Of a stretch of DNA of 64,000 nt, positions 1 through 14,168 are shown in pieces. The position numbers were made by a program, and so were the translations under genes. Source of the stretch: Trochalopteron elliotii (lineage: Eukaryota > Chordata > Aves > Passeriformes > Leiothrichidae). A model generated the notes under the pieces. It had not been told where the DNA came from. It saw only the letters and a program-made list of their open reading frames with translations, and ran no database searches. Each line of letters starts with the position of its first letter. The first letter of the stretch is position 1. The stretch spans positions 1,602,427-1,666,426 of the forward strand of contig JANPWX010000010.1 in NCBI GenBank assembly GCA_024734555.1, read 5' to 3'.

Positions 1-39
1 CTGATATCTCTCAGAAGGAATTGTGCATATGGATGGATT

Positions 40-97
40 CTGGAATTGATCCTTCAGGGTCTCTTCCAACTCAGCATATCCTGTGATTCTGTGATTC
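40..97 (+). repeat. CR1-type 3' tail (CR1 or CR1-tailed SINE)
   Basis: Reads GATCCTTCAGGGTCTCTTCC, then CAACTCAGCATATCCTGTG and two ATTCTGTG-type octamers. This is the 3' end of bird CR1 elements in sense orientation. The CAACTCAG...ATATCCTGTG wording resembles the tail of the SINE at 43204-43325 more than the tails of the two long CR1 copies. The body lies at or beyond the window edge, so LINE and SINE cannot be told apart. Confidence 0.7.
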
Positions 98-3000
98 TCA
101 CATCCCATGAACATCCACCTTTGGAAGGGATGATGTAAGCCAGTGACTCATGCTGGCAATCCTGGAAGCATCCTGGATTGCAGGGCTTCCAGTTTTGCTG
201 CTGCTGCTGAGGATATTTTATGGTTACAAAGGAAAAAATACTGGAGAGAAAAAACAGCAGAAGCATAGATTTTGAATGAAGCCTTTGGTGTTCATCTTCC
301 ATAGTTCAATGTTTTTCACTTTTCAGATCACAGTATGTAAAATAAGACCTTGATGTTCCTGAAGGAGCTTAAAATTTTGAAGAAATAGTAATAATTTTTC
401 AAAAGTTTAAAAATTAAAAAAAAAATTAATCTATTTTAAAAAATTCAGCGTTGCTGCTGGGTGAAGTAATTGTCTTGAAAAACACAGAGTGATTACCATT
501 GAAGTCTATACTTATTACCAGTTGTCACACAGCAATTCTTTTCTAAGAGATATTAAACAGATTAGAAGGTAAATGTAATGTTGCTATTGTTTAAGTGTGA
601 TATAGGTTGGTTACTGGTAACTGTGGGGTTTCTAATAGAAGCTCCCTAAAGAGCTCTGAGCTGAATTTACAATGCCAAGTAAAAAAAAAAAATACTGCAA
701 TCAAACTGCATGAGATGCACTGGGAGGTTTGTGCTACAGAGCTGCTTCTCAAATGAGGATAGCAACTTTAGGAGACAGGGAATAAGACTCTGCAATAATT
801 TTTTGCTTTGGATAAAGAAGAGTTTCTGTACATCTGTCCACCCACTAGCTAGTCAAATTTATTAGAAACTGCTTTTATAAGAAAAGATGTGTGAGAACTC
901 TCATACATATCTTACTGAATGATATTTAGAAAAGACTGTCATCTCAAAGCTTTGTACAAGTAAACAACACAGCAAAAGAAAATCTGTTTGAAAGTAGGAA
1001 AACTTTAGCCTGAACTTATGTTTGAATATTTTTTCTTACAATGCAGAAAGATTAGTAAACAAATTCTGCATGGAAAATTTAGTAAGAAATCAAGCCTATG
1101 TGAGACCTCATAGACATAGATAGGAGGAAAACAAAGGGGAAATGGGAATTTTTGTGACTCATTTTGTTAATTTAGAACTAATTGTTAACTGGCTGCTTGC
1201 TTGTGCACATCTTCAATATGTATTTTTACCAAGATGAAAACAAAGCGAATGCTCTACATTTTTTTTTATTTCTGTGTCTGCTATCCCACATAAAGAATTT
1301 AGGCTGCAATTTCAGAACAATGAAACTGTTCAAATATATGGATCTATAGCACCTGCCTTTGAAAGTGACTCAGGATTCATAGCAATGCTTCTCAGGGAAC
1401 CTGATGTGCTATTGGGATATGCTACAACTTGTGTTTAGAAAACAATCACTCCTACACAGTTCCTGTGATACTCAACTTCTCTGAGCTTTTAACTGTGAGG
1501 CAGCTCTGCATTTAAAGAGTATCATGCACAAGAGCAGCATGTACAATTTTTCTCAGAGATTCACATCTTCAGGTTTTGGAACAGTCTGGAAAAACATAAC
1601 TGTAACAGTGGGGATTTATTATGAATCTTGAGTCTTATGTCTTCAAACAGTTTATGTGGAGTCTCAGATATTGACCAGCATGGGGCTTAGTTTGTGTGTG
1701 AACGGAAATATTTTTTTATACAGATGTTCAAAGATTCAGCCATTCTATTTTCAAGACTTTGTAAGCAATTCCTGATTGTGGGAGCATTCACTGCAGTTGG
1801 GACCACTTACCAGAGACACCACTGATCTCAGAACCTGAGCAGCCCTATCCAGTGCATTAGCATTCAGTAAATATGCAATTGCAGTAGAATAAAAGGTTTT
1901 TAACTGCTCGTATTTTTTCTTTACAAGTTTCTTGTTGGTATCCCATCCTTGTGTTTGGAGACTTCTTTTTCTTTGTTTTTATTTTTAAAATCAAGTCGTC
2001 CCAGCACACCTATCCTCTCTGCTCTAATCCTACACGTTACAGAAAGGAGGCATAGACTCCCTGTCTAATAACATTCTCCCCATGATTCATTAAAACTTTC
2101 AAAGCACAGGATTTTCTGCAAAGCTTTCAAACTTGCTGCAGTTGATGTCACTAGTGTAGAAAAAGTCAGAGAAAGGAAAGAAAGAGTTAGCAGATGAAAT
2201 TCTAAAAACAAACAGCATGCTTTTATCTTAACAATAAAAACAAAGATAAATGTCAGAAATATGTGCTCTGTGTTCAGTTTGCTCTCCATATGTTTCAGAA
2301 TTTTTCTTGAATAATTTCATTAGATTTTCTAGTACTCCTGTCTCCAAAAAGTGTCCTAAACATTTTCCATGAAAGCATTTCTGAAAAACGTTGCAGGTAT
2401 CACTTAAGTCTCAAAATGCCTTTGTGAGGCAAAGGATATTTGTCCCCTATTTACGACTTGACTTCTCTGAGACAAAAGGACTCTAGGGGAAAGCAGAAGC
2501 TATTGCTGTGCAGAAATTCATGCCCATAGGGCTTTTGGAATATTGTATGCTTACGGTGAAGGCATTTCAGTCTCATACAGTCCTGATTTGGGGTTGGAAT
2601 GGTCTGGAAGTGTAATATGGAACAAATTTCTGCTGCTTTATAACCTGTTTTCAGCCAAATATGGTAATGTTACAGCATTTCCTTCTATATGAAATTAGCT
2701 GTAGTCTCTTGACATTTTACAATCAATCAAAATATTAGGAAAAGAAAATAACCTGAAGAGTACGTACAAAGCAGTATTCCTCTAAAAGAAGACTTTTAGT
2801 TTCTTTTTTTTTCAAGTATTATTTCATGTGTTATCAATATTCTCTGTCCATATATTTCAGCATTCTTTACTCACCTTTCTAGTCCATTGGAAAATGTGAC
2901 TAGTGTTTGTCATGTGTAGCTTTTTCTTTTATCAAGGGAGAATTGTGGTTTTGCCAAAGCTCAGTGGTTGTAGATTTTTGCTCGCTCTGTTTGTGCTGCT

Positions 3001-5226
3001 CTGATTTTCTGTAAGTGATGACACTGTTGAAATATGTTTTGTGTTTGGAGTAGAAGCGAGCAGTGGTCCTTAACTCCTTGGGGCTAATTTCATGGTCTTA
3101 AATTGCCTTTACCTCCCCTTCCAAGAATGCACAGTGTTCAGAAGAGTTGGATTTCAGCTTCACTGTACAGAATGTGCCAGGGACTCTCAGCTGCAGTGAC
3201 ATCCCAGAGCCTTCACACTCCTAGAGAGATTTTGAGTCTTGCTCATGGAGTGCCTGTTGGATATGAAACTTCATTTAACTTTACAGGGGACATCCCCAGG
3301 GTATCCTCAAGCTTTATGTACTGCTTAGATCTGTCTAATCCCTTCCTGCCAAGCTACACTGCTTTGCTTGGTTAGAAGGAAGGCAATGAATGGAGGTGTA
3401 GCTAAAGCCAGTTCAGTATTTATCAGTGGGATATGTAGGATTTCAGGTGCTATTTCTGGATATGGTTTAGGATGGTGGTTGGAAATGATACATTGTGGGA
3501 AGGCTTATTCCAGTTTCCCTTCCAAGCTCCTAATTTTGGATCACTTGGTAGTTTTCCTTTGTTTTTGAAATAAACACTGCTGTCATATAAATTTGACCAG
3601 TTTCAGGGTAGCACAGTCAAGAGAAGCTCTACATGTTTTCCTTAAACTTCTTCGGTCTTCATTCCATGCCCGAGACTAGCATGTAGTATAAACATTTTCT
3701 TCATTATTACTTTACATTTTACCTTGAGGCTATCATACTGATTTCAAAACCATGGTCATCATTATGCTAAAATGGTGGCATTAATACATTGGTCTTTGAG
3801 GGTAGATTATAATATGAAGTTTCAAAATAATTGTCTGCTAATATGAGAGGTGGATGTATAGTATTCTATTGCTTGTAATGCAACCATTAAAATAACAATT
3901 ACGTGATAATGAAAGGACTCATTATGCTTTAGTTTATCTTTGCATAAAGTTAATAGCTAATGAAAACAGAAAAGATTCTATCTAATTACATTTTAACAAT
4001 ACTTTTGCTCTTCCCATAAAGAGAACATTTTGCACAGAATTGTAGATTGACATGCCTCAGTAGTGTGCTTCAAGTTACAACTGTTTTAAGACCAGTGGTT
4101 GCATGTTCTTTTTTATCGAATGGTTCACATAGTCTTCACAAAGAACGTTTTTGAAACTGAATCACCAGAGGAAGTCAAATTTGCAACATGACTGCGCTGA
4201 ACATAAATTAAAAAATAAATTTAGTTTCTTCAGGTTTGAAGTGTTAGAAAAATGCAGGCAGCTTGACACTGAGTCAGTCAGTAGAATACCGTCTCTCTTT
4301 GGGTGAATGAGAAATGTCAAATGAGTATATTATCTACCATCTGTGGCAATTTTGATTCAGTGCTGGCTACAAGGCATTGTCAGGCAGGTGAGCAAGTTCC
4401 GTTTCTATTGTATCCAGGGGTGGAACAGGCAAGAACAAATAGCAAAACAGGGCTCTGGCATGGATAGAGAAATCTGTCATTTTGTATGTTGGGATACTAA
4501 GCTCTAAGTGAGGAGTTCTTAGTTCAGGAATGCACAGATAGAGCTCTCAAATTATGTTAATGGCAAGAAGACTAATTAGAATTTAGACATTGTGGTGTTT
4601 TTATGTGTGGATCATACTACACTGAATTTTAAAGATGCAACAAGATTGTCCTCCACTTTTCAGTATTTGCATATTTTTTAAACCTAATGATTTATTTTGA
4701 ATGTTACCTTTAAATGCCAAAGTCATGGAGGTGGGAGTTATATAATCTAATCCATTTCACTGCAAAATAGAATTAAGAGATATGAATTAAGCAGTTACGG
4801 ATGAACTAGGCATTAAAAGTATAATTGTATTGATTTTACTGGGTATTATATGAAATTACGTGGATGGAAAATGTCTTTGGTCTAATTGTGTGATATTTAA
4901 TTAATTTCTGTTCCAGTGAGTGAAATGGTGGGTTGAATTTGTGAGCCACAGTGTACATGGTTTTACGGTGTTCAGAGCCTGGTTACCGTCTGAGGCTCTG
5001 TCTGGGTGCCAGGACAGCTCAGTACATACTAAAGCACACATTGTCTGTGAGTCTTAAGGCCTGGTCCCAAGTAATTCCTGAAGCATTTCAGCTTTCAAAC
5101 CTTCTCTTACACCTGTCCCAGACTCTTCCATTTAGACTAGCTGACTCAAATCACAAGCTGTAATGTTGTCACTGTGTTTTGGTTACAAACTCCTTCTCCG
5201 TGCTTCTCCTACACTTTCTCTTTCTG
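98..5226. other. Intronic sequence, no recognised element
   Basis: AT-rich non-coding DNA with short A or T runs (for example near 410-430 and 681-692). Open frames of 60-90 codons near 2.1 and 3.1-3.6 kb show no domain and no convincing splice context. I see no further repeat family that I can name. Confidence 0.6.
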
Positions 5227-5811
5227 ATCACAGAATCACAGGATTGTTAGCGTTGGAAGGGACCTCTGGAGATCATCCAGTCCAACCCCCTTGCCAGGGC
5301 AGGGTCACCAGAGCAGGTTATACAGCAACACGCCCAGATGCATTTGGAATATCTCCAGGGATGGAGATTCCACGATTTCCCTGGGCAGGTGTTCCAGTGC
5401 TCTGCCACTCTCAGTATAAAGAAGTCTTTCCTCATGTTAACATGAAACTTCTTTTGTCTTAGTTTATTGCCATGGCTCCTTCCTCTGTGCTGTTGCTGGG
5501 CTCCACTGAAAAGAGTCTGGCACCGTCCTTTTGGAGCCCACCTTTGAGATATTTATATTATTAATGAGGTTCCTCTTCTCAGTGTGCTCTTGTCCACACT
5601 GAACGGGCCCAGCTCCCACAGTCTCTTCTCACAATAGAGATGCTCCTCATCATCTCTGTGCCCTCTGCTGGACCTTCTCCAGCAGCTCCTTGTCTTTCTT
5701 ATCCTGAGGAGCCCAGAACTGGAGACAGTATCCAAATGAGGCCTCACCAGGGCTAAGAAGAGAGGGAAGATCACTTCACTCATCCTGCTGGCCACACTCT
5801 TCCTTATGGGA
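5227..5811 (-). mobile_element. CR1 LINE fragment, 5'-truncated, antisense to the gene
   Basis: On the + strand it opens with ATCACAGAATCACAGG, the reverse of the (ATTCTGTG)n 3' end, followed by TTGGAAGGGACCTCTGGAG and the usual CR1 run of words: CATCCAGTCCAACCCC, TCCAGTGCTCTGCCACTCTC, AGTCTTTCCTCATGTTAACA. It stops near CATCCTGCTGGCCACACTC. CR1 is the main bird LINE and is usually cut off at the 5' end, as here: about 585 bp of a roughly 4.5 kb element, with no reverse transcriptase domain. Scattered stops and small indels show that it is an old, dead copy. Short minus-strand frames inside it (5247-5435 and 5553-5795) are fossil or chance reading frames. Confidence 0.93.
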
Positions 5812-8800
5812 TACTTGTTTCTATATTACATGTTCCTTGCTTTTCTTGAAACATGTTTTCCATCTCTGACATTTTTAACGGATATTTTGGACATTTTTTC
5901 CTCCTTTATTTTCTGCCTCATTGTTTGTAACTATGTCATCTATATGGCTTTCTTCTTTCAGCCTTTTGTCCTTTTATCATGAAACATATTGCCTTGAACA
6001 CACCTCCTGTTTTCAACACAATCTCTTTTAAAACAGCTCATAGACCTGCAAGGTACCTGATGAAGAGCAGCTTTTCCCTCTGTGCCCTTGCCCTTGCCCT
6101 TGTGCTTCCTCATTCACTTGAATCCTGGTGCAGAACACCTGAAAATCTGCAGGTCCGGAACTGCAGATCTCAACTCAGTACATCCAGTTCTTAAAACAAA
6201 AACAAAATATCACAGTGGGGTGTAGAAGCTGTGCATGATTATTTATTGATGATTGTTGGTTACAGGAATTAAAACAGCAGGGAGCTCAGATTTTGATCAG
6301 AAACCAAGTGATTTTTCTGTACACTTTTATTGTAAAATGTGAACATAATATAAACCCATTGTGCTCCTGCTGTTAAATGCTAAGCCCTGGCCTGACCTGC
6401 TGTATGAACAGTGCATGTTCCCTGTCTCACAGGTATGTAGCTCTGTATATGTGAGCATTGATTAAGTCTTGAAGCTGTTACAAGGCAATTTTTATATATG
6501 TGAATATAGGAGCTTTCACAGTTGCTTCATGTCAGCTCTCAAGTGTGCCAACCACCCAGCACAGTGTGATCTCCAACTGAAAAGCAAAGGGATCTGGGGC
6601 TGGGCAGCCTTTTTGTGGGCTCCCAGCACAGCAGTGTTCACACAGGGACTCGATTCATGTGCTGGCAATGAGCAGAGTGCATGTGCTTTGCTTTTCATAA
6701 GCACTTTTCTATTATTACAGTACAAGATAGCCAGCCTGAAAGTGACTTTTTGGTCTACAGTTATAATTTATTTGCTTTTAGTTTTTGTAACATCACCAAC
6801 TGCTAAGGGAATTGATACATAATACATTTCTAAATAAGTGAAACTAAAATATAAATAAATTATGCCTGGTTTATTAGTCCAGGTGTTTTCAGCATTGCTG
6901 AGAGTGGTTTGATGACAGCCACCAGCACTAGCAGTGGAAAAAAACTTGATTTCACAGTGATTATTATCATCATAATAAACCATAATTGAAAGATTACAAA
7001 ATTGATTCTTTTAAAAATTAATGTTGCATGAGTGAGCAGGCTCTGTGGCATTCAGATTTTTTCAGTGTTACTTGGAAGAAAAGTGGCTTATTTTATTTCC
7101 TGGCAGAAAACTGCTGATTTTCAAACAATCACATTAGAGAAAACAGTCCCAGAGGGTTAGAGGAGGCAACAGACCTGTGTCATTATGCTTTACCCTTTCC
7201 TGATGGGTTCGGAGAAGAGCCAGAAACAAAAGAAAGTTACATTCATTATTGAGAGAGCCTTGGGAAAATCTGTTTGGCCAAGCAATTTTGCATGAAACGA
7301 GTGAGGAAATATTTGACTGCAAAGAACATAAACTCCTTCCATCAATATGCAATTTTCTGGATCCATTTGTCCAAGTGGTTATTAAGAACAGTTTCTAAAT
7401 TTGCAGTGCTTTACTTCAAAGGGCTGTGAAAGCATCACCTAGTTAAATGGATGGAAGTGTTTTTAATAAATAAAAAAAGACCAAAGTCAGTTGTAAGACA
7501 GTTTAAAGTGCAAAGTATTGAAAACAGCAGGAAACCTGAGGACCTGCAATAGCAATCATCTGCTCCAATCAGGAACATGGAAACCACAAATTTATCTTTG
7601 ATGATTTCCTGTAAATATGCCCTTTGAGGACAGATTGCCCTGCCCAGTCTTGTGGAAAATGCTCAGAGTTACAGCTCTTCTCACTGCAACATATGGATCT
7701 CAGCAAGCTCTGCTTCTCCATTTCCGAAGTCATTCTTCAGATGGAAAAGTCTGAGCAAAAAATGTGGTGCTGCAAAAATGCTGGTTAGCATTCTTCAAGC
7801 CTGGTCAGCCTGACTGGAAAACATCTTTCTGAGTTGTTTTTTTTCTTGGCCATTTTCTTCACCAGGGTCTGCCCAGTTTTTCAGCCCCATTATTCTGGTG
7901 GAAAATGGTTTTATTGATGTTTTCATTCTCTTCAAAATGTCTCATATTTCCCTAGGACACTGCAGTATAAATACTTTCCCCTCAGATATGTAGCAGTGTG
8001 TGCTGGGGGCTGGGGAAGGTACATTTGGGTGTCTCTGAGTGCCCCCAGGGACACTGTCTCCAAAGGACCCCAGCTGCAGTGTGACAACACGGTCAGGGTG
8101 GCTGTTCATCATGTGGGGGTGACTATGCAGATGGGGGCTTTGGTCTTTCTTTCTTGCCACCTCTCTGTGCCACTTCATTCCTGATATTGTGTTACTGGAT
8201 CTGAGTGCCTGGAATCTGGGCTGCAGCCAGCTTGGGCTTTCCAGTCAGTGCCACATCTCACATTTATGACACAGACATCAAAGAAGCCCAAGAAATTGAG
8301 GTTAGATGTGGCTTATTGTTTCCCCATATATATCCTGAAGAGAGAACATGGTATTCCACTTTAAAGCTGATGTTTATGCACCATTTCACATTGTCCAGAT
8401 AGTTTGCAGTCTCTGAAGAAGTTTTCTATGCTTGAATTTACAGTAGACATATAATCTACCACATTTGGTATGTATGCTCTTACTTGATGACAACCTCCTA
8501 CTGGCCCTATGTAATGTTTTATTAAATAAAGGGATAGTTCCCAAGCTCATCTTTCTTCCCAAGATTGAAGTCAGTGTTAGGTTTCATTAATATTATTTAG
8601 CATTTCATAGCGCATATCATCCACAGACCTTAAAGCACTGCAGGACATTAAATCAGCTTTAATTTTCCCATTTTCCTGATTGTAAAACTCATGCAGGGAG
8701 TCATTTGTCAAGTTGCACAGAGGTATCATCCTGCAAGTCTGTGGCAGAGCTATGAAAGTACCCTTCAGTCAGGGTTCCCAATTGTCTCTGATGTGCTACG

Positions 8801-11800
8801 CTGACATTCAGGAGGCATGAGTGTTTATTCTTACCTGTGCAAGTTCATGCTTAACTGGGAGGGAGTCCTAAGTGACCAAGTGCATTTTTATAGGCAGAAA
8901 GAAAAAAATGGGATTTCTTAAAAGAATTCACTAGAAATTTCTGCTTCCTAAAATTTTGTATGACTAGACCCAGCTCTTGTGCCTGGGCCTCAGTGCAAAG
9001 ATAGGCTTGTATTGCTCAGCAGAGCCTTGTTTAAAGGTAACACCTTGCAGGAGGGAGGGGTGATCATTAGATTTGGGAAAGAATATTACAAGACATGTTG
9101 GAGCAGTCCGTATTCAAGCAGTTGCTTTCCTGCCACTTCCCAGCAGTTAACATTGCCCATCAAAGAAAATTGCTAAATAGCTCTGCTACATCATTCTTCA
9201 TTTGCATTAGAAATGGCTCTAAGCAATAACAGGATTACAGCCAAAAAGTGCCAGCACTTTATCATTCATTTATTTGATTTAATATATAGAGGTACCTGTT
9301 TGAAACAGCATTTACTTTTCTTGAGCTCGTCTTAAAACCCACTCTGAATGAAAGTGTTTAAGGTAATGATGCCTCCGATTAATTCTCTTAGAACATGACT
9401 GGAATCAGATGCACTACTTCTCTTGTCATTAGACATTTCTGAGCTGCTATTAGTGATCTTATAGTGTGAGAGGAAAAAATTAGCTGTACGAATCCCCATG
9501 TAAATAACCCACAACACGCTGCTATTCTTCTTATTCAACCTGCTGAACTGTAAACTTGGAAGTCTTTCTGGTGGTGTCCAGATGGCATTAATAGAACCTG
9601 ATGCAAACTTTCTGCTTTAAAAAAGGCAGAGAAGCCATACTCGCTGTGTGCTGCAGATTTCTCTTCACCTGCACTGTGAATTGAGCAATGTTACAGCTTT
9701 CTCAGCCGGCCATTTCCACCTTCTTCCCCTCTTCTCACTGCCACCAAATCCCTGTAAATCCAAGCCTGGCCTGAACAGCAGATCTCTAATCTGTTTTTCA
9801 ACACACACATCCCCCACCAAAGTCAGGAGGTCAGATGTTGTGTTGCACTTTTGTTCACAGACAGGATTGATACTTGGGATGCTGCATCAGGAGCTCTCTT
9901 CTAAGTGAGAAAGATGTTTCGAGTCATTCTAGGAAATTTGAGAGCTGGCAGCTAAATTTTGCCAGTGTTTTTTTCCTGGTTACATCTTGATCATCAGTAA
10001 CTACTATTTTTTATGAATGGACATGGCACAAATATAGGAGCATTTTCCAAAGCACCTCCCTGAACAAATAGCCTGTATTACATCTGAAAATTAAACAGTT
10101 TCCTGAGTAATTTAGGAATCTTGATTTTTTTTTATCTCCAACAGAAGTATCTGAAATTCCCATTTTCTTCTGAAAGCAGAACTGGAAACACTGCTGTAGA
10201 ATGTTTACATTAGTTGAAGAAGCAGAGATTTTTTGGTAACACTTGTCTAAATTTCTTGCACTGTTTTTCCTAAACATGATTATGAAGTTCTGCATGATTG
10301 CTGGTGTTGCAGGTGTCTTAGCATTATAACATGGTAGTAGTAGTAACTAAAAGAAAGGAGTGGGTAGGAAGACAATGTGATAGAGAATCTCAGTGAAAAA
10401 TTTTCTGAGAAAATAGCATTTAAAGTCAGAGTTACAAAGTGCATGCTTTTCTACTGAGGACTGAACCTATTGGTTTCAAATTAAAGGTTCACACAACAGT
10501 TATATCTGCTGTGCCTAATCTGCAGTAATTGATTCTTCTAATTCCTAGAGGAGCCCTCTCTGCATAAAGTACAATTGAACTGCACATTACCTTAAAATGT
10601 TACAGTTTAAGAACTTGTATCAGCCTAGCACTGTTCCGTACCAAGTGGGCTGCCAGGTGCAAGCGGACTCTTTAGACCCTTTTCACTTCTTTGTTTCGTG
10701 CCCTTTGAATGCTAAACAGTTGGATCAGCAGCCGTTCCCACCCTGTATTTCACACATGCTTTCAGTTCTTACATGTCTGTGCCTGGCAACAGAAGAGGAG
10801 AATTCTAAATGGTATGGTGTGTTTTCATTCAGACTGGCTTATGGGCTGGGTTTTCTTTTCTGCTTTCTCTTCTGATTCTAAAAAAAATCACCTGTAATCA
10901 CATGTAATATCAAGGCTAATAGAACAGCCTGATCTTCATTATTGTTTGAATAATTTTTCAGGAGAAAGTTAGAATTCTGCTGAACCATTACCTTATCTAT
11001 CAAAGGAAAATGTATTTGTAAGCCACTGTGTGGAAGATTTTATGAAGATAAGTTATATCTTATCGTGTGATCTGAACCATTATGGATTATAGAAGTACTG
11101 GCTTTCCAGAATCAGTTTTTAACATTTTTATTGGCGATAAATTTAGTCATCAGTTCTACAGAAGTCTGGCTGTAACTAACAAACTGTGTGTATCTGTATT
11201 TGTAATGACTGTCTTGATAGTTTCACATATCAGTTCAATAAAACATCTTCCACTCAGGGGAGGCATTTGGGCAGGAATATCTCATGACATCCTTGCCATT
11301 CCCATTACCATCACTACACACTCAGAGTAGTATGTTTTAAAAATTGATTGTGTATTTACAACATAGATCATAGGACATGTTTTTTTAATGGTGAGAAACT
11401 CCCAATGAAGCACTCTGTGATCTGTAGCATTGATTTGGGTTCTCTGATTTTAATGCTACAGAATACAGTCATAAAACTTTTAGACCCTTGATGTCATAGG
11501 GTGCAGCTTCTTGACACAGAATGGTAATGTGAAAGGCAATAGCACTGCGGGAAAGAGCCAATGAAAACCAAAGGCTTGCATTAAACATAGCTAACGAAAT
11601 GAATTCGAAATCTTAACTCATTAAAGATAAAATCTGGAGATGTTTATTGAAGTGACATAAGTCTCAGATGAAAAATCTCTAATGCAGGTAGACTTTCAGT
11701 GGGCCATTTTGGAAGTGTGGCAGAGACACATTTGGTTTAGAGAGTTTACTCACCTCCCTTCAGGCAGTTTTCAGTAAGATCACTAAAAAGTATTTTTCTG

Positions 11801-14122
11801 AAATTGTCATCTAAAGATGGGTGAAGCAAGTTTTCCACCCCTTCTCAGTTGACTAAAGATGGTCTAGATGAGTCACCTAGACATTTAGCTCTTGGTTAGC
11901 AAAGGAAGGTGAGGTAAATAGTGGTGAAATATCTTGTTATATGTTGTATTATCTAACAGGTATTTGCTGTTGTACTTAGTTCAAGGTTTTGGTAGAGGCA
12001 AACAAAGGTTTGTTCTTACCACAGCAGAAAGTTCAAATGCTTTGTCATACTCTTTTCAGTCTGGTTGCCATCCTGGTTCTTAAGAATTTCTTGTTTCTGG
12101 CAACATAAAACTAGGTCTGAAATTTAATTCCACCCTGGGTCAGAGGTAAAAGGTGACAAGGAAAAATGAGTGAAAGAGATACCAAAAAAAGAAGTTCTGC
12201 CAGATAGCAAGTGTTGGAAAAGCTGTGAAGTATTTTTCCATAGATCCAGTTATAATGTACAATATTGGGAAGCTTTTAATTGTTATACAGAAATGCTACA
12301 ACCATGCAAGGTGTATTTGAGGTCACTTGGATGTAGAAAAGTCTTGATATTTCTCACTGCGTAGTGAGATTACTGTCCAAAGTTATCTGGAATCCTTCCA
12401 GTGCAAAAATTGAGTTTAGAAAAGGCTGAAATTGCTTTGTTCTAGTTCTGTATGACTAAACTCAGATGGAACAGTCAAGACAACAGAACTGTGGACTTAA
12501 ATGTGTGAGTGTGGTTGGCAGTTTTAGTTGACTGCCTTTTCTTATGAATTTCATTTCTCCCATTGGCACATTAACACTTGGTCTAAGTTTTAGAACACTG
12601 TTTGGACACAGACTATTTTTCACTAAATTTTCATTTTCGTTTTTAAGAGGAGGGAGAGAAGCTAATTGATTGTTGAAAAGCTAATTGAATGCCTTTTCTT
12701 CTTTAGAGGTGTCTGCACTGAGAGGTGTTTGTTTTAGGAACACACATTGTAAGCCTTTAGCACACCAATAGGTTGATAATTTGCCAATAGTGCTGAGGAC
12801 AGAGCTTACTTTCTCTGTGGCACTCTCTCCTGGCACTGCAGTCTTACCCTCTGGGACATGCAGAGCTGCAGCTGGGTCAGACTCGCCCATGGGCTGTTAT
12901 GTGACTCTGCTGAACACTTAATGTTGTTACCTGTTCCCCCATGAGATGAGGGATAAAGGGCAGAGCAGTGAACCCACTGGAGGAAACGACAGGAGAGAAA
13001 CTCGTTTTGCAAAGGAATAAGATACTTTAAACTGATGCTGGATTGTATTTACAGTGCCTGTCCAGACCTATGTCTCTGTTACTCACCTTTTGTGATGTCC
13101 AGGAGTAAATTACCTTTCCCATCGGTCGTGAGCAGATTTTAGTTCTGGGTGTTACTATTGCAAATGTTTCCTGCTGCGTTAACAAGAGGGTTCCCACTGG
13201 CCAGGCTGGGGCCTCAGGAAAGGCAATAAATCCTTGTGATGTGTCTGCCTGGGGCCCCACATCCCCCATCCCCTCAGCACACAGAGCCAGTGCTGGGCTG
13301 TGGCGGCCAAGGGGAGGGCAGCTGCCCCACGCTGGCGGGGAGACTGGAATCTCCATCACCTTCCCATGCTTTGCAGAGCGTCAGGTGCTGCCGCAGTGGT
13401 AGGATACTCGAATGGAGAGGATCCAGCTCTGGCAGGCTGTTTTTCATTGTTCCAGCTGTTCACAGCTGCTCTATGGCTGATTGAAAAGACATTTACTCCC
13501 CCCGTGTGAATAACCTTGAGGGATCAGAAAGTCAATTGTGCAAAGCACCTACAGTCAGTGCCAGATGTGTGTCTGGGAGCCACTGCAAAGGAGACTGACA
13601 TTTAGAAGAGCTTTTTGGTGATGGCTTAGGGACTAGCAGGTGGCTACAGCAACTCAGGAGAATTTATTGCTGGTGAAAGTGGTGCAGAGGTTACTTAGCA
13701 CACAAATATTGGTATTTAAAAGCTCTCTTTGCACCTCCTTTTCAGAGCAATACTGAGCATACATCCCCTGTAGTTTTCAGTCTGTTAGTTCATCTGTGAA
13801 TGAAGCAAATGTTACATTAATTGTAATTCATTAGTTCCATGTGGTGCCAGAGTGGGGAATGGAGACCCTTTCTTACCTTACAAAATATTATATACCTTTC
13901 CTGGCAAGCTGCTCTACTGAATAATAGAACCTGAGTCTAACTAAATGTAAAGATTTGGAATTGTTTCTCCACTGGCCTTCCCGCAGATAAACACGTGGCT
14001 CCCTAGATCTGGCTGCTGTCTAAAGAAATTAAGACCAACAGTATTTTAGTTAAAGCAGTAGTATGCCATATGCAAGGCCAGAGATGCTCTGTGTGATACC
14101 CACAAAATTTGGTGCCTGTCTG

Positions 14123-14123
<1 letters not shown>
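5812..14123. other. Intronic sequence with one GC-rich patch
   Basis: Mostly AT-rich DNA without recognised genes. A short hexamer repeat (CCCTTG, about three copies) lies at 6084-6102. The stretch around 13190-13420 is clearly richer in G+C and CpG than its surroundings; one 60-base segment (13261-13320) is about 70% G+C. Frames of 60-117 codons here show no domain. Confidence 0.6.

Positions 14124-14167
<44 letters not shown>
14124..14167. repeat. Homopolymer run, 44 T
   Basis: An uninterrupted run of 44 T on the + strand. It could be the poly(A) tail of a minus-strand retrocopy. However, no polyadenylation signal precedes it on that strand, no coding fossil is visible in the next few hundred bases, and I found no flanking target-site duplication. 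A simple expanded homopolymer is therefore the safer reading. The exact length is uncertain in any assembly. Confidence 0.95.

Positions 14168-14168
<1 letters not shown>

Noticed and set aside
5553..5795. Minus-strand frame inside the CR1 copy
   Set aside because: Lies in the non-coding 3' part of a dead CR1; not a functional protein.
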